Source of the DNA: Phoenix dactylifera
Lineage: Eukaryota; Streptophyta; Magnoliopsida; Arecales; Arecaceae
Direction of reading: 5' to 3'
NCBI RefSeq assembly: GCF_009389715.1
Contig: NC_052400.1
Span: 3,286,001 to 3,350,000 of the forward strand
Length of the DNA stretch: 64,000 nt
Shown here: piece by piece, positions 1-11,000 of the stretch
How the letters are laid out: every line of letters starts with the position of its first letter
Numbering within the stretch: the stretch's first letter is position 1
Position numbers and translations under genes: made by a program
The notes under the pieces: model-generated
Database searches by the model: none
The model's input: only the letters and a program-made list of their open reading frames with translations
Told to the model about the DNA's origin: nothing

Positions 1-745
1 AGTCGATGGAGCTCTTTAATGCATTGTGTGCGCGTTCCCTCTCGAGTCGTTAACAGTTGTGAGCAGTACGCCCCCAAGAGTGATGGCAGTCAGAGCTTTA
101 CTGCATGTTTTAGAGTTCACTAGTGCTCCTGAGATTTCACCTTCTGGCTTGACCAGGGACATCTGGGGCCCCCTTCCTACTCTTGTAGCGCCCGAGTTTG
201 TATGCATATCTTGGGTGGCCCCACCCCCTCGCTTCCTGAAGGTGAATTTTGATGGCAGTGTGGCGGACGATGGAAGATGTGGAGTTACAGTTTTTGTCAT
301 CAGAGATCATGAGTCCAGACTAGTGGCGGTAGGAGGTCAGCGGATCTTCGATGCCTCAGTGGTGTGTGCTGAGCTCAGAGTGGCCTGGGAGGGCATCTCC
401 TTTGCCCATCGGACTTTGGGTGCAGATCGGCATAATCTCGAGGGCGACTCGGCTACGGTGATCGACTGGATTCGGGGTCGGGATCGTGCGGAGGAGGGTA
501 GGCCACTGCTCCTCGATATTCGCAGACTGCTACATGTAAGTGTTGCCCATTATGCCACACATACCTACAGAGAAGCGAATGGAGCAGCTAATTGGGTTGC
601 CTCCTATGCAACCCACCACTCTGGTGATTTTGTGTGGTTGGGGGGTGACAGATTGTTGGTTTGTTTTTCTGCCTTTTTGTTTTTTAATTTTCTTGGTTGT
701 GTCCATACTTGTAGGATGTGAACTGCCGTTGTACCAAAAAAAAAT
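1..745 (+). mobile_element. LINE (L1-type non-LTR retrotransposon) 3' end with RNase H domain
   Basis: The reading frame running to the stop at 719-721 encodes an RNase H domain of the RVT_3 type that ends many plant LINE ORF2 proteins. The order is NFDGS (first catalytic Asp), then AELRVAWEG (Glu), then EGDSATVIDW (Asp), then YREANGAANWVAS. In the family the last motif usually reads REANGAADW, so the fourth acidic residue appears to be Asn here. An A-rich tract at about 735-743 follows the stop, as expected for a LINE 3' end. The frame is already closed by a TAA at 17-19, so the copy is broken upstream or the true frame shifts there. The 5' part lies outside the window. A diverged relative occurs at about 35.27-35.57 kb. 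Confidence 0.75.
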
Positions 746-1161
746 TTAATGCTTCTCCTTCCGAGGCGGCTGTCATAATGACTGGCTTTTTACTTCGCGA
801 TCCAGGAAGATCTGCTGAAGGAGCTTCTGGATTTGTCACGTGACTTGATCTGGCCGCTCGACCGGTCGGGCAGGCCGATCAGAGACGTTGAGGTAGGCTT
901 GGAGGCTGCGGCATGTGCTTCGCGAGGTCTGCTCGGCCTTCGGCGGGGGCTGAGGTTGGTCTCGCCTCAAGTCGAGGTCGGCTCCGCCTTCGGGGGGTTC
1001 GAGGTCGGTCTCGCTCTCAGCAGGATCGAGGTCCAGCCTGCTCGACTCTAAGGTTTGCTCAGCAGAAATTGGATGGTTCCACGCTAGAACAGGACGATCC
1101 ATTTTACCTCCCATTAATACTAAACAAAACAAAACTATCATCCGAACTCCAATAAGTTCTT
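746..1161. other. GC-rich non-coding spacer, then left edge of the XTH duplication unit
   Basis: I see no gene here. About 770-1060 is GC-rich with repeated 'gaggtcggnctcgc'-like phrases and resembles old transposon sequence of unknown family. From about 1112 to 1161 the sequence (actaaacaaaacaaaact, then aataagttctt) matches about 12193-12244, so this is the left edge of the duplicated XTH unit. Positions 1157-1161 (TTCTT) are one half of the copia target-site duplication. Confidence 0.5.
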
Positions 1162-2056
1162 TGTTGAGAAAAATGTGCCTCGAAACTCGAAACGACTGCA
1201 AATTGAATTCGGCTCAAGTTTGCTTGAAAAAGTCTGTGCCAACTGAATGGAGTCGACTCCTGCAGAGCTGGAGTCGACTCCTATGAAGCTTGAGTCGACC
1301 CCAGGGATGAGAGGGTCGACTCGCATCTGCCACAGTGAAGAAACAGAGAGCAGTTTTCTGGGTTGCTTGCAGGAGTCGACTCCAGTCCTGCAGGAGTCGA
1401 CTCCAGCTTTGCAGGAGTCGACTCCAGTCATGCAGGAGTCGACTCCAGTCATGCAGGAGTCGACTCCAGCTTTGCAGGAGTCGACTCCAGTCCTGCAGGA
1501 GTCGACTCCAGCTCTGCAGGAGTCGACTCTCTCAGAAAGACAGAACGTGCCAGTTTCGGTGCTGATACTTGGAGTCGACCCGAGGATGTCCGAGTCGACT
1601 CGAACTTATCAGGAGTCGACCCCTGAAAGTGAAGAGTCGACTCCTGATCACGGGATTGATTGAAACGATGGCAAGATGGGTTTTTTGACTTAGGGTTTTT
1701 CGTAGGGAAGTTTCCTTATGTGTTGAAAACCTATAAATAGGGTTTTTTGGTGAACCCTAGGTGAGATGAGAGCGGCTGTAGTGAGTTTCTTTTGGAGTCC
1801 TATCTCTCTTGTAAGCCCTAGGTGTGCAATCTCCAACAGGAAGAGAGATCATTGTAACCCTTGCTGAATATATTGAAATCTGTGTGTGTGGCCTCCGTGG
1901 ACGTAACCCGTATTGGGTGAACCACGTAAAATTATTGTCTTTGCAAAAGATTTGATTTTATTCTCTACTACTTCTTCTTCTCGATTCGTCTTTCCGCAGT
2001 TTGGACGCAGGAAAGGGAACAGTACGATCGAGGGTGAGTCCTTTCATCGCGCAACA
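1162..2056 (+). repeat. copia 5' LTR with 21-bp minisatellite in U3
   Basis: The 895-bp LTR begins TGTTGAG and ends GCAACA. A TATA box (TATAAATA, 1732-1739) marks the likely promoter. Upstream, about 1371-1520, lies a tandem array of a 21-bp unit whose core is the 12-bp palindrome GGAGTCGACTCC. There are seven full units plus a partial one, with looser GTCGAC-bearing units on both sides. The array keeps frame on both strands and so gives repetitive open frames, but these are a by-product of the 21-bp period, not genes. Confidence 0.93.
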
Positions 2057-2088
2057 ACTGGTATCAGAGCAACGTTCCCTGTGTTTCA

Positions 2089-5000
2089 ATGGCTGACGAA
2101 GGAAGATTGAGGATAGAGAAATTCAACGGACAGAACTTTGGTGTGTGGAAGATGCAGATGGAAGATTACTTGCTCTCAAAGGATCTGGATCTACCACTGG
2201 GCGGAGAAGAAGCGAAGCCGACAGACATGCCGTCGGAGAAGTGGGAGCGTCTTGATAAGAAGGCGCTCGCCGCTATCCGTTTGTCCTTGGCATCGGAGAT
2301 CCTCGCCAATATATCCAAAGTAAAGACTGCAAAAGATTTGATGGACACACTGGCTTCCATGTATGATGAGCCAACAGGAGCGAACAAGGTATTCCTGATT
2401 CGACGATTATTCACTTTGAAGATGAGAGACAGTGGGAGTGTTCATTCACATCTGAGTGAATTCAATACCCTATGTGCCCAATTGGAATCTGTGAAGATCA
2501 CGTTCACTGATGAGGTGAAGGCGTGGGCTCTTCTAGGTCAGATGCCTGAAAGTTGGGAAGGCTTTATCACGGCTGTTAGTAATTCTTCGGGAAAGACTAC
2601 AGCGAGGTTTGATGAAGTGGTAGCTCTTATTCTGAGTGAAGAGGCTCGAAGAAAAACCCTGGATCCATCAGCAAGTTCATCTGGGAATGCGCTGGCTTTT
2701 GAAGAACGTGGAAGGACTTCAAAGAAGGGAGACAGAAATAGGGGTGGACGATCCAAGTCTAGAAACAAGTCTAGACCTCTTGGAAAGTGCTGGAATTGTG
2801 GGCAGTAGGGTCACTTGAGAAAAGACTGCAAAGTGTCGAAGAACAATGGTGGTTCTGACACTAAAGCAAGTGCTAATTTAGCCGAAACTGCAAGTGAAGA
2901 TGATGCCCTGATACTTTCCTGTGATATTCATCCGGAATCGTGGATAGTCGACTCAGGTGCCTCGTTCCATGCTACTGGAAACAAGGCAATCATCTCAAAC
3001 TATGTTGCAGGTGATCACGGCAAGGTGTATCTTGGTGATGGAAACAGTTGCAACATCGTAGGGAAGGGAGATGCTCAGATAAAGACATCAAGTGGGATGA
3101 CTTTAACTCTGAAAGATGTGCGACATGTACCCAAACTGGCTCGAAATCTGATTTCGGTAAGTCAGTTGTCGGATTTGGGGTTTGTGACCACCTTCAATGA
3201 TGATGCTTGGAAGATCACTAAGGGAGCCTTGGTGATTGCTCGAGGTGCAAGGTCAGGAACACTATACATGACAGCTGATACTGATTCCACCGTCAGTACT
3301 GCAAATCCGACTGTTGATGCAAGGACATGGCACATGAGACTTGGCCACATGAGTCAGAAAGGGATGAAGGTGATGATGACTAAAGGAAAACTGGGAGATC
3401 TGAAATCTGTGGATTTGAAATTCTGTGAAGATTGTGTACTATCAAAGCAGAAGAAGGTCAGTTTTTCAAAAGGAGGTAGTACCAAGAAAAATTCTAAGTT
3501 GGAACTCGTACATACTGACGTGTGGGGACCAACTCAAGTGGCTTCTCATGCAGGAGCAAGGTACTATGTCACGTTCATCGATGATGCTACCCGAAAGCTA
3601 TGGGTCTACTTCTTGAAGCACAAATCCGATGTATTTGAGAAGTTCAAGAGGTGGAAGGCTCTAGTGGAGAATGAGACAGGTCAGAGATTGAAGTGTCTCA
3701 AGTCTGACAATGGGGGCGAATACTGCAGTGATGAGTTTGAGGTTTTTTGTGCCTCAGCTGGAATTCGAAGACTGAAGACGGTTCCAGGAACGCCACAGCA
3801 AAATGGCGTTGCAGAACGCATGAACCGCACCATCAACGAGCGGGCACGATGCATGAGGCTTCATGCGGGGTTGCCGAAGATTTTTTGGGCGGAAGCGGTC
3901 AGTACAGCAGTGTATCTGATCAACAGAGGGCCTTCAGTTGCATTGGAGCTTGGACTGCCGGAGGAAGCATGGACTGGGAAAGAGGTGAAACTATCTCACT
4001 TGCGTACCTTTGGTTGCATCTCTTACGTGCTCGATACTGCAGACAATCGAACCAAGCTGGATGCAAAGTCAAAGAAGTGCACATTCATTGGGTACGGTGG
4101 TGATGATTTTGGATACCGACTCTGGGATGCGACAGATCGGAAAGTCATCAGGAGCAGAAATGTTGTATTCAATGAAGAGGTTCTGTACAAGGACCTGCAG
4201 CAACAGACGGGCTAAGGCGACAAAGCTGTAAAATCGGAATATGCAGAGCTGGATGATGAAACAATGTCTCGAGACGATGAAGAAGTTGCTGAGCCAGTGG
4301 GAGAAGCACAGCAAGAAGAAGAACTGCCAGCTGATATCCCGATTGCTTTGCGCAAGGGTAAAAGAATCAGAAAAACTCCGTCTAGGTATGCTGACTCCCT
4401 ACAATACTTGTTGCTTACGGATGGTGGTGAGCCAGAAAGCTATAAGGAGGCTTTACAAGTCAAAGCCAGTGACAAGTGGAAGCTTGCCATGGATGATGAA
4501 ATGGATTCCCTATCATCCAACAGGACGTGGGACTTGGTTCCACTTCCGAAGGGGAAGAGAGCTTTGCACAACAAGTGGGTATACAGACTAAAGCTTGAAC
4601 CAGATGGTTCTGAGAGGTTCAAAGCGAGACTTGTTGTCAAGGGTTTTCAGCAGAAGGAGGGCATTGATTTTGACGAGATCTTTTCTCCAGTTGTGAAGAT
4701 GTCTACTATCCGGATGGTGTTGAGCATAGTGGCAGCCAAAGACTTACATCTTGAGCAGCTTGACATCAAGACTGCATTTTTACATGGCGACCTTGAAGAG
4801 GAAATCTACATGAAGCAGCCAGAAGGATATGTTGTGAAGGGGAAGAAAGATTGGGTGTGCCGACTTCAGAAAAGTTTGTACGGGTTGAAACAAGCGCCTC
4901 GTCAGTGGTACTTAAAGTTTGATCAGTTTATGCTGAAGAATGAGTTTCAGAGGTGTAATGGTGATCATTGCTGCTACTTTAAGGGATTAAAAAGCTCATA

Positions 5001-5979
5001 TATCATTCTACTTCTGTATGTAGATGATATGTTGGTGGCAAGTGCCAACATGGGAGAGATTGTGAAACTGAAGAAACAATTATCCCAGGAGTTTTCAATG
5101 AAGGACTTGGGTGAAGCCAAGAAAGTCCTTGGGATGCGTATCAGCAGGGACAGGAAACTTAAAACGTTGAAGTTGTCTCAAGCAGAGTACATTGATAAGG
5201 TGCTGAAGCGGTTCAATATGGACGGGGCTAAAGCTGTGAGTACTCCGCTGGGCGCACACTTCAAGTTATCAAAGCAGGAGTGTCCGACTACGCAGAATGA
5301 TCGAGATGAGATGAAGTATGTACCCTACTTATCAGCGGTCGGAAGCCTTATGTATGCCATGGTTTGCACGAGACCGGATATTGCCCATGCAGTGGGAGTG
5401 GTGAGCAGATACATGAGCGATCCAGGCCAGGAGCATTGGAGAGCTGTGAAGTGGATATTGCGGTATCTGAAAGAAACCAGAGACTTAGGACTATGCTATG
5501 GTGGTCCTGATGTTTGCCTATATGGTTTCGTGGATTCTGACATGGCTGGAGACATTGATGGCAGAAAGAGTACTACCGGGTATGTGTTCACGCTGGGAAG
5601 TGCTGCAGTTTCATGGGTTTCGAAACTACAGAAGATTGTAGCATTGTCTACGACCGAGGCCGAATACGTTGCTCTTACTGAAGCGAGCAAGGAGATGGTT
5701 TGGTTACAAAGTTTGATGAAAGAGCTTGGCATGGAGCAAGGCGATGCGAAGTTGTATAGCGACAGCCAGAGTGCTATACATTTGGCAAAGAATGCTGCTT
5801 TTCACTCAAGGACCAAACACATTGATATCAGATATCACTTTATTCGGTCACTCCTCGAAGAAGATTTTTTCCGGCTAGAGAAGATACATACAATGGACAA
5901 CCGAGCAGATATGTTGACAAAGGTAGTTACTCTTGAGAAGTTGCACATATGTGCATCTTCTGTTGGTCTTCACAGCTAG
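2089..5979 (+). other. copia gag-pol coding region (fossil)
   Basis: This region encodes, in order, a gag of the UBN2 type with a CCHC zinc knuckle (about 2.1-2.8 kb), an aspartic protease with the DSGAS active-site motif (about 2.9-3.1 kb), an integrase with zinc-binding HHCC residues and a DDE core (about 3.3-4.2 kb), a reverse transcriptase with YVDDM (about 4.5-5.2 kb), and an RNase H with the STTEAEY motif (about 5.5-5.9 kb). In the family these form one polyprotein that builds the virus-like particle and makes and integrates cDNA. The region carries about two breaks and is treated as a fossil. Confidence 0.92.
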
Positions 5980-6078
5980 AAGTGAAGACAGAGGTTCACA
6001 CACATGGAGGATGATTGGAGATCATGTTGCTGATGGGGTTACGGTTGCTTCAGGCTTGTTTCTCGGCAAGTGGGAGAT

Positions 6079-6952
6079 TGTTGAGAAAAATGTGCCTCGA
6101 AACTCGAAACGACTGCAAATTGAATTCGGCTCAAGTTTGCTTGAAAAAGTCTGTGCCAACTGAATGGAGTCGACTCCTGCAGAGCTGGAGTCGACTCCTA
6201 TGAAGCTTGAGTCGACCCCAGGGATGAGAGGGTCGACTCGCATCTGCCACAGTGAAGAAACAGAGAGCAGTTTTCTGGGTTGCTTGCAGGAGTCGACTCC
6301 AGTCCTGCAGGAGTCGACTCCAGCTTTGCAGGAGTCGACTCCAGTCATGCAGGAGTCGACTCCAGCCCTGCAGGAGTCGACTCCAGCCCTGCAGGAGTCG
6401 ACTCCAGCCCTGCAGGAGTCGACTCTCTCAGAAAGACAGAACGTGCCAGTTTCGGTGCTGATACTTGGAGTCGACCCGAGGATGTCCGAGTCGACTCGAA
6501 CTTATCAGGAGTCGACCCCTGAAAGTGAAGAGTCGACTCCTGATCACGGGATTGATTGAAACGATGGCAAGATGGGTTTTTTGACTTAGGGTTTTTCGTA
6601 GGGAAGTTTCCTTATGTGTTGAAAACCTATAAATAGGGTTTTTTGGTGAACCCTAGGTGAGATGAGAGCGGCTGTAGTGAGTTTCTTTTGGAGTCCTATC
6701 TCTCTTGTAAGCCCTAGGTGTGCAATCTCCAACAGGAAGAGAGATCATTGTAACCCTTGCTGAATATATTGAAATCTGTGTGTGTGGCCTCCGTGGACGT
6801 AACCCGTATTGGGTGAACCACGTAAAATTATTGTCTTTGCAAAAGATTTGATTTTATTCTCTACTACTTCTTCTTCTCGATTCGTCTTTCCGCAGTTTGG
6901 ACGCAGGAAAGGGAACAGTACGATCGAGGGTGAGTCCTTTCATCGCGCAACA
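6079..6952 (+). repeat. copia 3' LTR
   Basis: The 874-bp LTR matches the 5' LTR base for base by eye outside the minisatellite. It has six full 21-bp units against seven, which accounts for the 21-bp length difference. The first three units are the same in both LTRs and the remainder differ in their spacer bases. The TATA box is at 6629-6636. Confidence 0.93.
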
Positions 6953-7019
6953 TTCTTCACTAATGACAAATTTCTCCAAGTCAAGTGATCTTTATAGCAA
7001 CAAGTAGACATACCCATAT

Positions 7020-7275
7020 AGAGATACAATTGAGCCGAGCCAAGTCGTGTAGCTAGAGACTAGTTCGACTCGATTTAAAATACTCGGATCTAAAATTCGA
7101 CTTAAAATCGATAGAGCCATACTCGAGCTCAAATTTGGGCTTTTGTCATAATTTAAAAAATATATAATTTATATAAAAAATAACATAATACTATATTTTT
7201 AAATATTAAATTAATAATATATATTATAAAAAAATATAATATTATTAAAAAAAATATATACTCGGCTATCGGGTA
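7020..7275 (+). repeat. AT-rich dispersed repeat, copy 1
   Basis: The segment begins with 'attgagccgagcc' and phrases such as ctcgactcgatttaaaatactcgg. It continues through 'actcgagctcaaat' into about 120 bp of almost pure A/T, ending near 'atatatactcgg'. Copies occur at about 9628-9775, at about 12290-12594 plus 24941-24980 (split by the gypsy element), and inverted at about 33.43-33.79 kb. I cannot define terminal repeats or assign it to a family. Confidence 0.6.
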
Positions 7276-7329
7276 GGCATGCGAGCTTTGGAGCTGAATA
7301 TTCTACTGCAATCAAATTAAATTGAGTCG

Positions 7330-8205
7330 AGTTTGGATCCGGTCATGTACGCTGGCAGCTCAATAGCAGCTGTCAATCCTCTATGGGTCCGGCATCAGGC
7401 GTACGTGCATGAAGCTGCTTGCCGCGTTCCTTGGGCTCTCTCGGAGCAGGCCTGGGGTTCCGCGCAGCAGCCACGGGCATCTGACCAAAATATCGCAACC
7501 AAGCGACAGCTGGACCAAAACCAAAGGCAAAATATGGTAGAAAAATTTGGTTATGGTGGAGAGTGGGGAGTGAAAACACCAATGCAGCAGAGAACGACCG
7601 CATTACAACATGAATTAAGACAGACGACCGAGAAAGAAAGGCGACGCCTTTTCCAAGTGGTTTATCTTAGCGTGCTAGCCGCTGCTTCATTTCGTATAGC
7701 GATAATGCTTTCTCTTTCTTAGCGCTCCACCCCGCGGAGAACTCTGGTTGCGCTTTGGTTGGCTTTCTCTTATAGTCTATTTTCTCTGACGCAACCAAAC
7801 GCCAGCTGGAAAGTGACTGCAGCAACCCACCTCATCGAAGGTACCCGGTGACTGAAAGCTGACCACGAGGTCCACGTCTATTTGCTGCTGCTGGTTCACC
7901 GCCAGACATCGCCCCACCCCACACGAAACCAGTCTCCACCACTTGCTTCACGAGTCTCGAGCCCCACTTTTTAATAATAAGAAGCCACCTTCGCATACCA
8001 CTGTCGCCAATCTGTTGCCAACCCATGCCATAGCATCGAGGGGAGAACCATCCGAGGCCTTTCCTCGATCCCCTCATCACACATCGCCTCCCATGTATGT
8101 ATATATAAACCCAGTAGCTCCTGCTGCCTTCTTCACTCCAGCAACACCAACATTCCCATCCTCTCTCTTCTACCGAAACAAGTCTCCCTTTGTTATCTCA
8201 ACGTC
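7330..8205 (+). promoter_or_regulatory. Upstream region and TATA box of XTH copy A
   Basis: The stretch from 'gtcatgtacgctggcagctcaat' to the start codon aligns with 25061-25642 upstream of XTH copy B. A TATA box (TATATAAA, 8102-8109) lies about 100 bp before the ATG. Copy A carries about 255 bp extra (about 7533-7789). Related 20-bp motifs, cgcaaccaagcgacagctgg (7494) and cgcaaccaaacgccagctgg (7790), lie on either side of it. The long open frames here are chance frames, not genes. Confidence 0.6.
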
Positions 8206-9298
8206 ATGTCAGCTGCTTCCCTCTCTACTGGTGCCATCATGGCTTTCTCTCTCCTCCTGCTAGCTTGCTCTTTCATGACCGCCGCCTCCGCTGGTAACTT
8301 GGACCAAAACTTCCAAATCACCTGGGGCGATGGGCGTGCAAAGATCCTCGAAAACGGGCAGCTCCTCACCCTCTCCCTCGACAAAGCCTCTGGCTCCGGC
8401 TTCCAGTCCAAGAACGAGTATCTCTTCGGCAAGATCGACATGCAGCTGAAACTAGTCCCTGGGAACTCCGCCGGCACCGTCACCGCCTACTACGTAAGTC
8501 CCCTTTTATAGCCACCAGGCATCGTCTAATCCGTCCTCCTTTGTATTATGACCGGAATTTGAAGAACTAACCAGGCATCTCTGCTCGCAGCTATCATCAC
8601 AAGGACCGACCCATGATGAGATCGACTTCGAGTTCCTCGGGAACCTCAGCGGAGACCCCTACACGCTCCACACCAATGTGTTCGCCCAGGGGAAGGGGAA
8701 CAAAGAGATGCAGTTCCATCTCTGGTTTGATCCCACCAAGGACTTCCACACCTACTCCATCCTCTGGAACCCCAGACATATCATGTGAGTTCTCAAATTC
8801 CGCATAAGTGATACTATCTATTACGAAAATGCTGCTTCCTCTCGTACATTTGAAACTAATGTCATGCTCGCCTTGGATTGTATTTATCCTTTCAGCTTCA
8901 TGGTTGATGGCATGCCAATCAGAGACTTCAAGAATATGGAGTCCAAGGGTGTTGCGTTTCCGAAGAACCAACCCATGAGGATCTACTCCAGCCTCTGGAA
9001 TGCCGATGACTGGGCGACGCAGGGCGGACGCATCAAGACCGACTGGGCGAAGGCCCCCTTCACCGCCTCGTACAGGAATTTCAACGCTGATGCCTGCGTC
9101 TGGTCCTCGGGTGCCTCCAACTGCCCTTCGAAGAAAGCTGGTACTGCTTCGGCCAGCAGCGACTGGTGGAATCAGGAGCTGGATTCCACGAGCCAAGGAA
9201 GGATGAGATGGCTGCAGAGAAACTATATGATCTACAACTACTGCACTGACCTCAAGCGATTCCCTCAGGGCCTACCTCCGGAGTGCTCCTTTGCCTGA
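8206..9298 (+). CDS. XTH: Xyloglucan endotransglucosylase/hydrolase, copy A (XTH22-25-like)
   Basis: Three exons, 8206-8493, 8591-8784 and 8896-9298, encode 294 residues, the usual XTH length. The introns are 97 and 111 bp with GT-AG ends. The protein has an N-terminal signal peptide; an ATG at 8239 ([11 protein letters not shown]) would give a more conventional one and may be the true start. The GH16 catalytic motif [10 protein letters not shown] lies at about residues 104-113, directly followed by the conserved N-glycosylation site NLS. The C-terminal XET_C domain ends [18 protein letters not shown], a signature of the XTH22-25 group. Secreted XTHs cut xyloglucan and rejoin it to another chain in the cell wall, loosening or reinforcing it. 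Copy B (25643-26738) differs at about five residues. The reading frame is intact, and I see no reason to doubt function. Confidence 0.96.
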
Positions 9299-9627
9299 AG
9301 AGAAATGGAATGTAGAGACCAATCACGCCCATTATTTCATTCATTTGTTCTCTATTGTCGCTTCAGTTCATAAATGGAGAGGAGTATGTACTTCCTCCAT
9401 GTAAAGTGATGCCACGAATTTAAACGACAGAACCACGCAGAGTTTTCTTTATCATCCAGAAGAAACTGAGCTGCTTCTTTCCATAAGGATGCATATTTTG
9501 TACGGGAGTTAATTCGACTTGAAAGCCAGATAACAAGTTCCAAGTATTTGCGATACAGAGGAATACATAATGGACTAATCAAATGCATTTTCTCATAAGT
9601 TGAACTTCCCATCTAATTCTTCATCAT
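9299..9627 (+). other. 3' flank of XTH copy A
   Basis: This non-coding stretch aligns closely with the 3' flank of copy B (26739-27065), both ending at 'cttcatcata'. It should contain the 3' UTR. There is no credible ORF. The match to copy B stops at about 9628, where an upstream-type sequence begins, so this is a duplication junction. Confidence 0.6.
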
Positions 9628-9955
9628 ACTCGAGCTCAAATTCGAGCTTTTGTCATAATTAAAAAAATATATAATTTACATAAAATATGATATAATACTA
9701 TATTTTTAAAATATTAAATTAATAATATATATTATTAAAATATAATATTATTAAAAATATATATATACTCCGCGATGAGGCAGGCATGCGGGCTTTGGAG
9801 CTGAATATTCTGCTCCAATCAAATTAAATTGAGTCGAGTCTGGATCCAGTCATGTACCCTGGCAGCTCAATGGCAGCTGTCAATCTTCTGTGGGTCCGGC
9901 ATCATGCGTACTTGCACGAATCTACTTGCCACGTTCCTTGCGATCTCTTGTAGCC
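9628..9955 (+). repeat. Partial third copy of the XTH upstream region
   Basis: Sequence from 'actcgagctcaaattcgagc' through the A/T-rich tract to 'gccacgttccttgcgatctct' aligns with about 7110-7440 (copy A) and with 12490-12594 plus 24941-25160 (copy B). It stops before the promoter-proximal part and no XTH exon follows. It is a remnant of a third tandem unit, with the gene lost or never copied. Confidence 0.75.
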
Positions 9956-11000
9956 CATGATCTACTCATTCCTCATTGGAAATGTTCTCAAGATAATATT
10001 GATAAGAAAGGATGAGCTATTCCTGCATATTCTTAAGTCAATAGAAGAAAACTACTTGCTAGCTGAAATAGTTCAGGTTCGTGAGTATTCAACTATACCC
10101 AGTTTAAACATGATGTGATATTCAATTGCTGATCTTTTTTATTTCATTTTTACGTTCAAAGTTGTGTATCCAACATGATAAGCATCTGTACTAATTTTCA
10201 ATATAGTTTTGGAAGTTCTTACAGATTAGATGTTGCACTAATGTAGCATGTGAATGTAAATTCAGTAGGATGTTTGCAGCAAGGGACAAGAGAATGCAAC
10301 AACTGTATTTTGCTTCTCGATATGAATGGATGAATGGAAAGATCGGTCATGATACAAATGTGGTTTACATGAGCTTGGTTAATGTTATGATGAACTAGTG
10401 GTAATTTACAGACTGAAGACCCATTCGCACTTTGGAATATGACATAGGATGAGCTTCTACTTTATCAAGCATGATGTTGGGTCATGAACTGGAAAATGTA
10501 TTAAAATGCAGAGACAAAATTAAATGACTACGTGGCGTAGACTCAGAAGTGTCAGCTCGTATTGCGCAGCATGCATGATACGTAAATTGCCAGCTCCTCA
10601 TCCGGCACATAGTAAATCATGGTCGCTTTGAGAAGTCATATACAAGTGCAATAATATGATATACATCATCTCAATCATATAAAGATGAACAAAAACAAAT
10701 ATCTCGTACATTAAATAATAATTTTATATCGCATGGAACCATCAGCAAGCAAGTTAATGGTGTTATAGGAGTTAATCTTGACCCACCAATATCTTTCCAA
10801 GCACAACGAGCAAATTAAGGAGAATGAACCCTAGTTGGAAGAACAAGTTTCTTGCCGTGGAACTAACTTAATTTAATAATTGCATCTCAGTTTTAGGAGT
10901 CGATCAGATAATTTAATGATTGCGTAGCTCTATTTTAATTGTCATATACCAAAAAAATCAAATTAATAATTTAAATCCTAGAGTACATGACTAAGCACAA
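9956..11000. other. Intergenic, no gene seen
   Basis: This is AT-rich sequence without convincing coding potential, splice structure or recognisable repeat. Confidence 0.5.

Larger units (their letters stand above)
1162..6952 (+). mobile_element. Ty1/copia LTR retrotransposon, Tork (Tnt1-like) lineage, young
   Basis: This is a complete element with TG...CA LTRs at 1162-2056 and 6079-6952, flanked by a perfect 5-bp target duplication TTCTT (1157-1161 and 6953-6957). A primer-binding site matching the initiator Met-tRNA 3' end (TGGTATCAGAGC, 2059-2070) follows the first LTR. A purine tract (AAGTGGGAGA) precedes the second. Domain order is gag, protease, integrase, reverse transcriptase, RNase H, which is the copia order. 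Residue patterns such as LHGDLEEEIYMKQPEG and YGLKQAPRQWY fit the Tnt1/Tork group. By eye the two LTRs are identical outside an internal minisatellite, so insertion is very recent. The coding region is broken in about two places, so this copy is a recent fossil that could move only with help. Confidence 0.95.

Noticed and set aside
1247-1663. Long repetitive open frames (ESTP-type and AGVDSS-type peptide repeats) in the copia LTRs
   Set aside because: They come from the 21-bp minisatellite, whose length is a multiple of three and which is self-complementary at its core. They lie in U3 of the LTR and are not protein genes.
8597-9196. 199-codon open frame opposite XTH copy A (and its match opposite copy B)
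   Set aside because: It is a shadow of the GC-rich XTH coding exons that reads straight through an intron.
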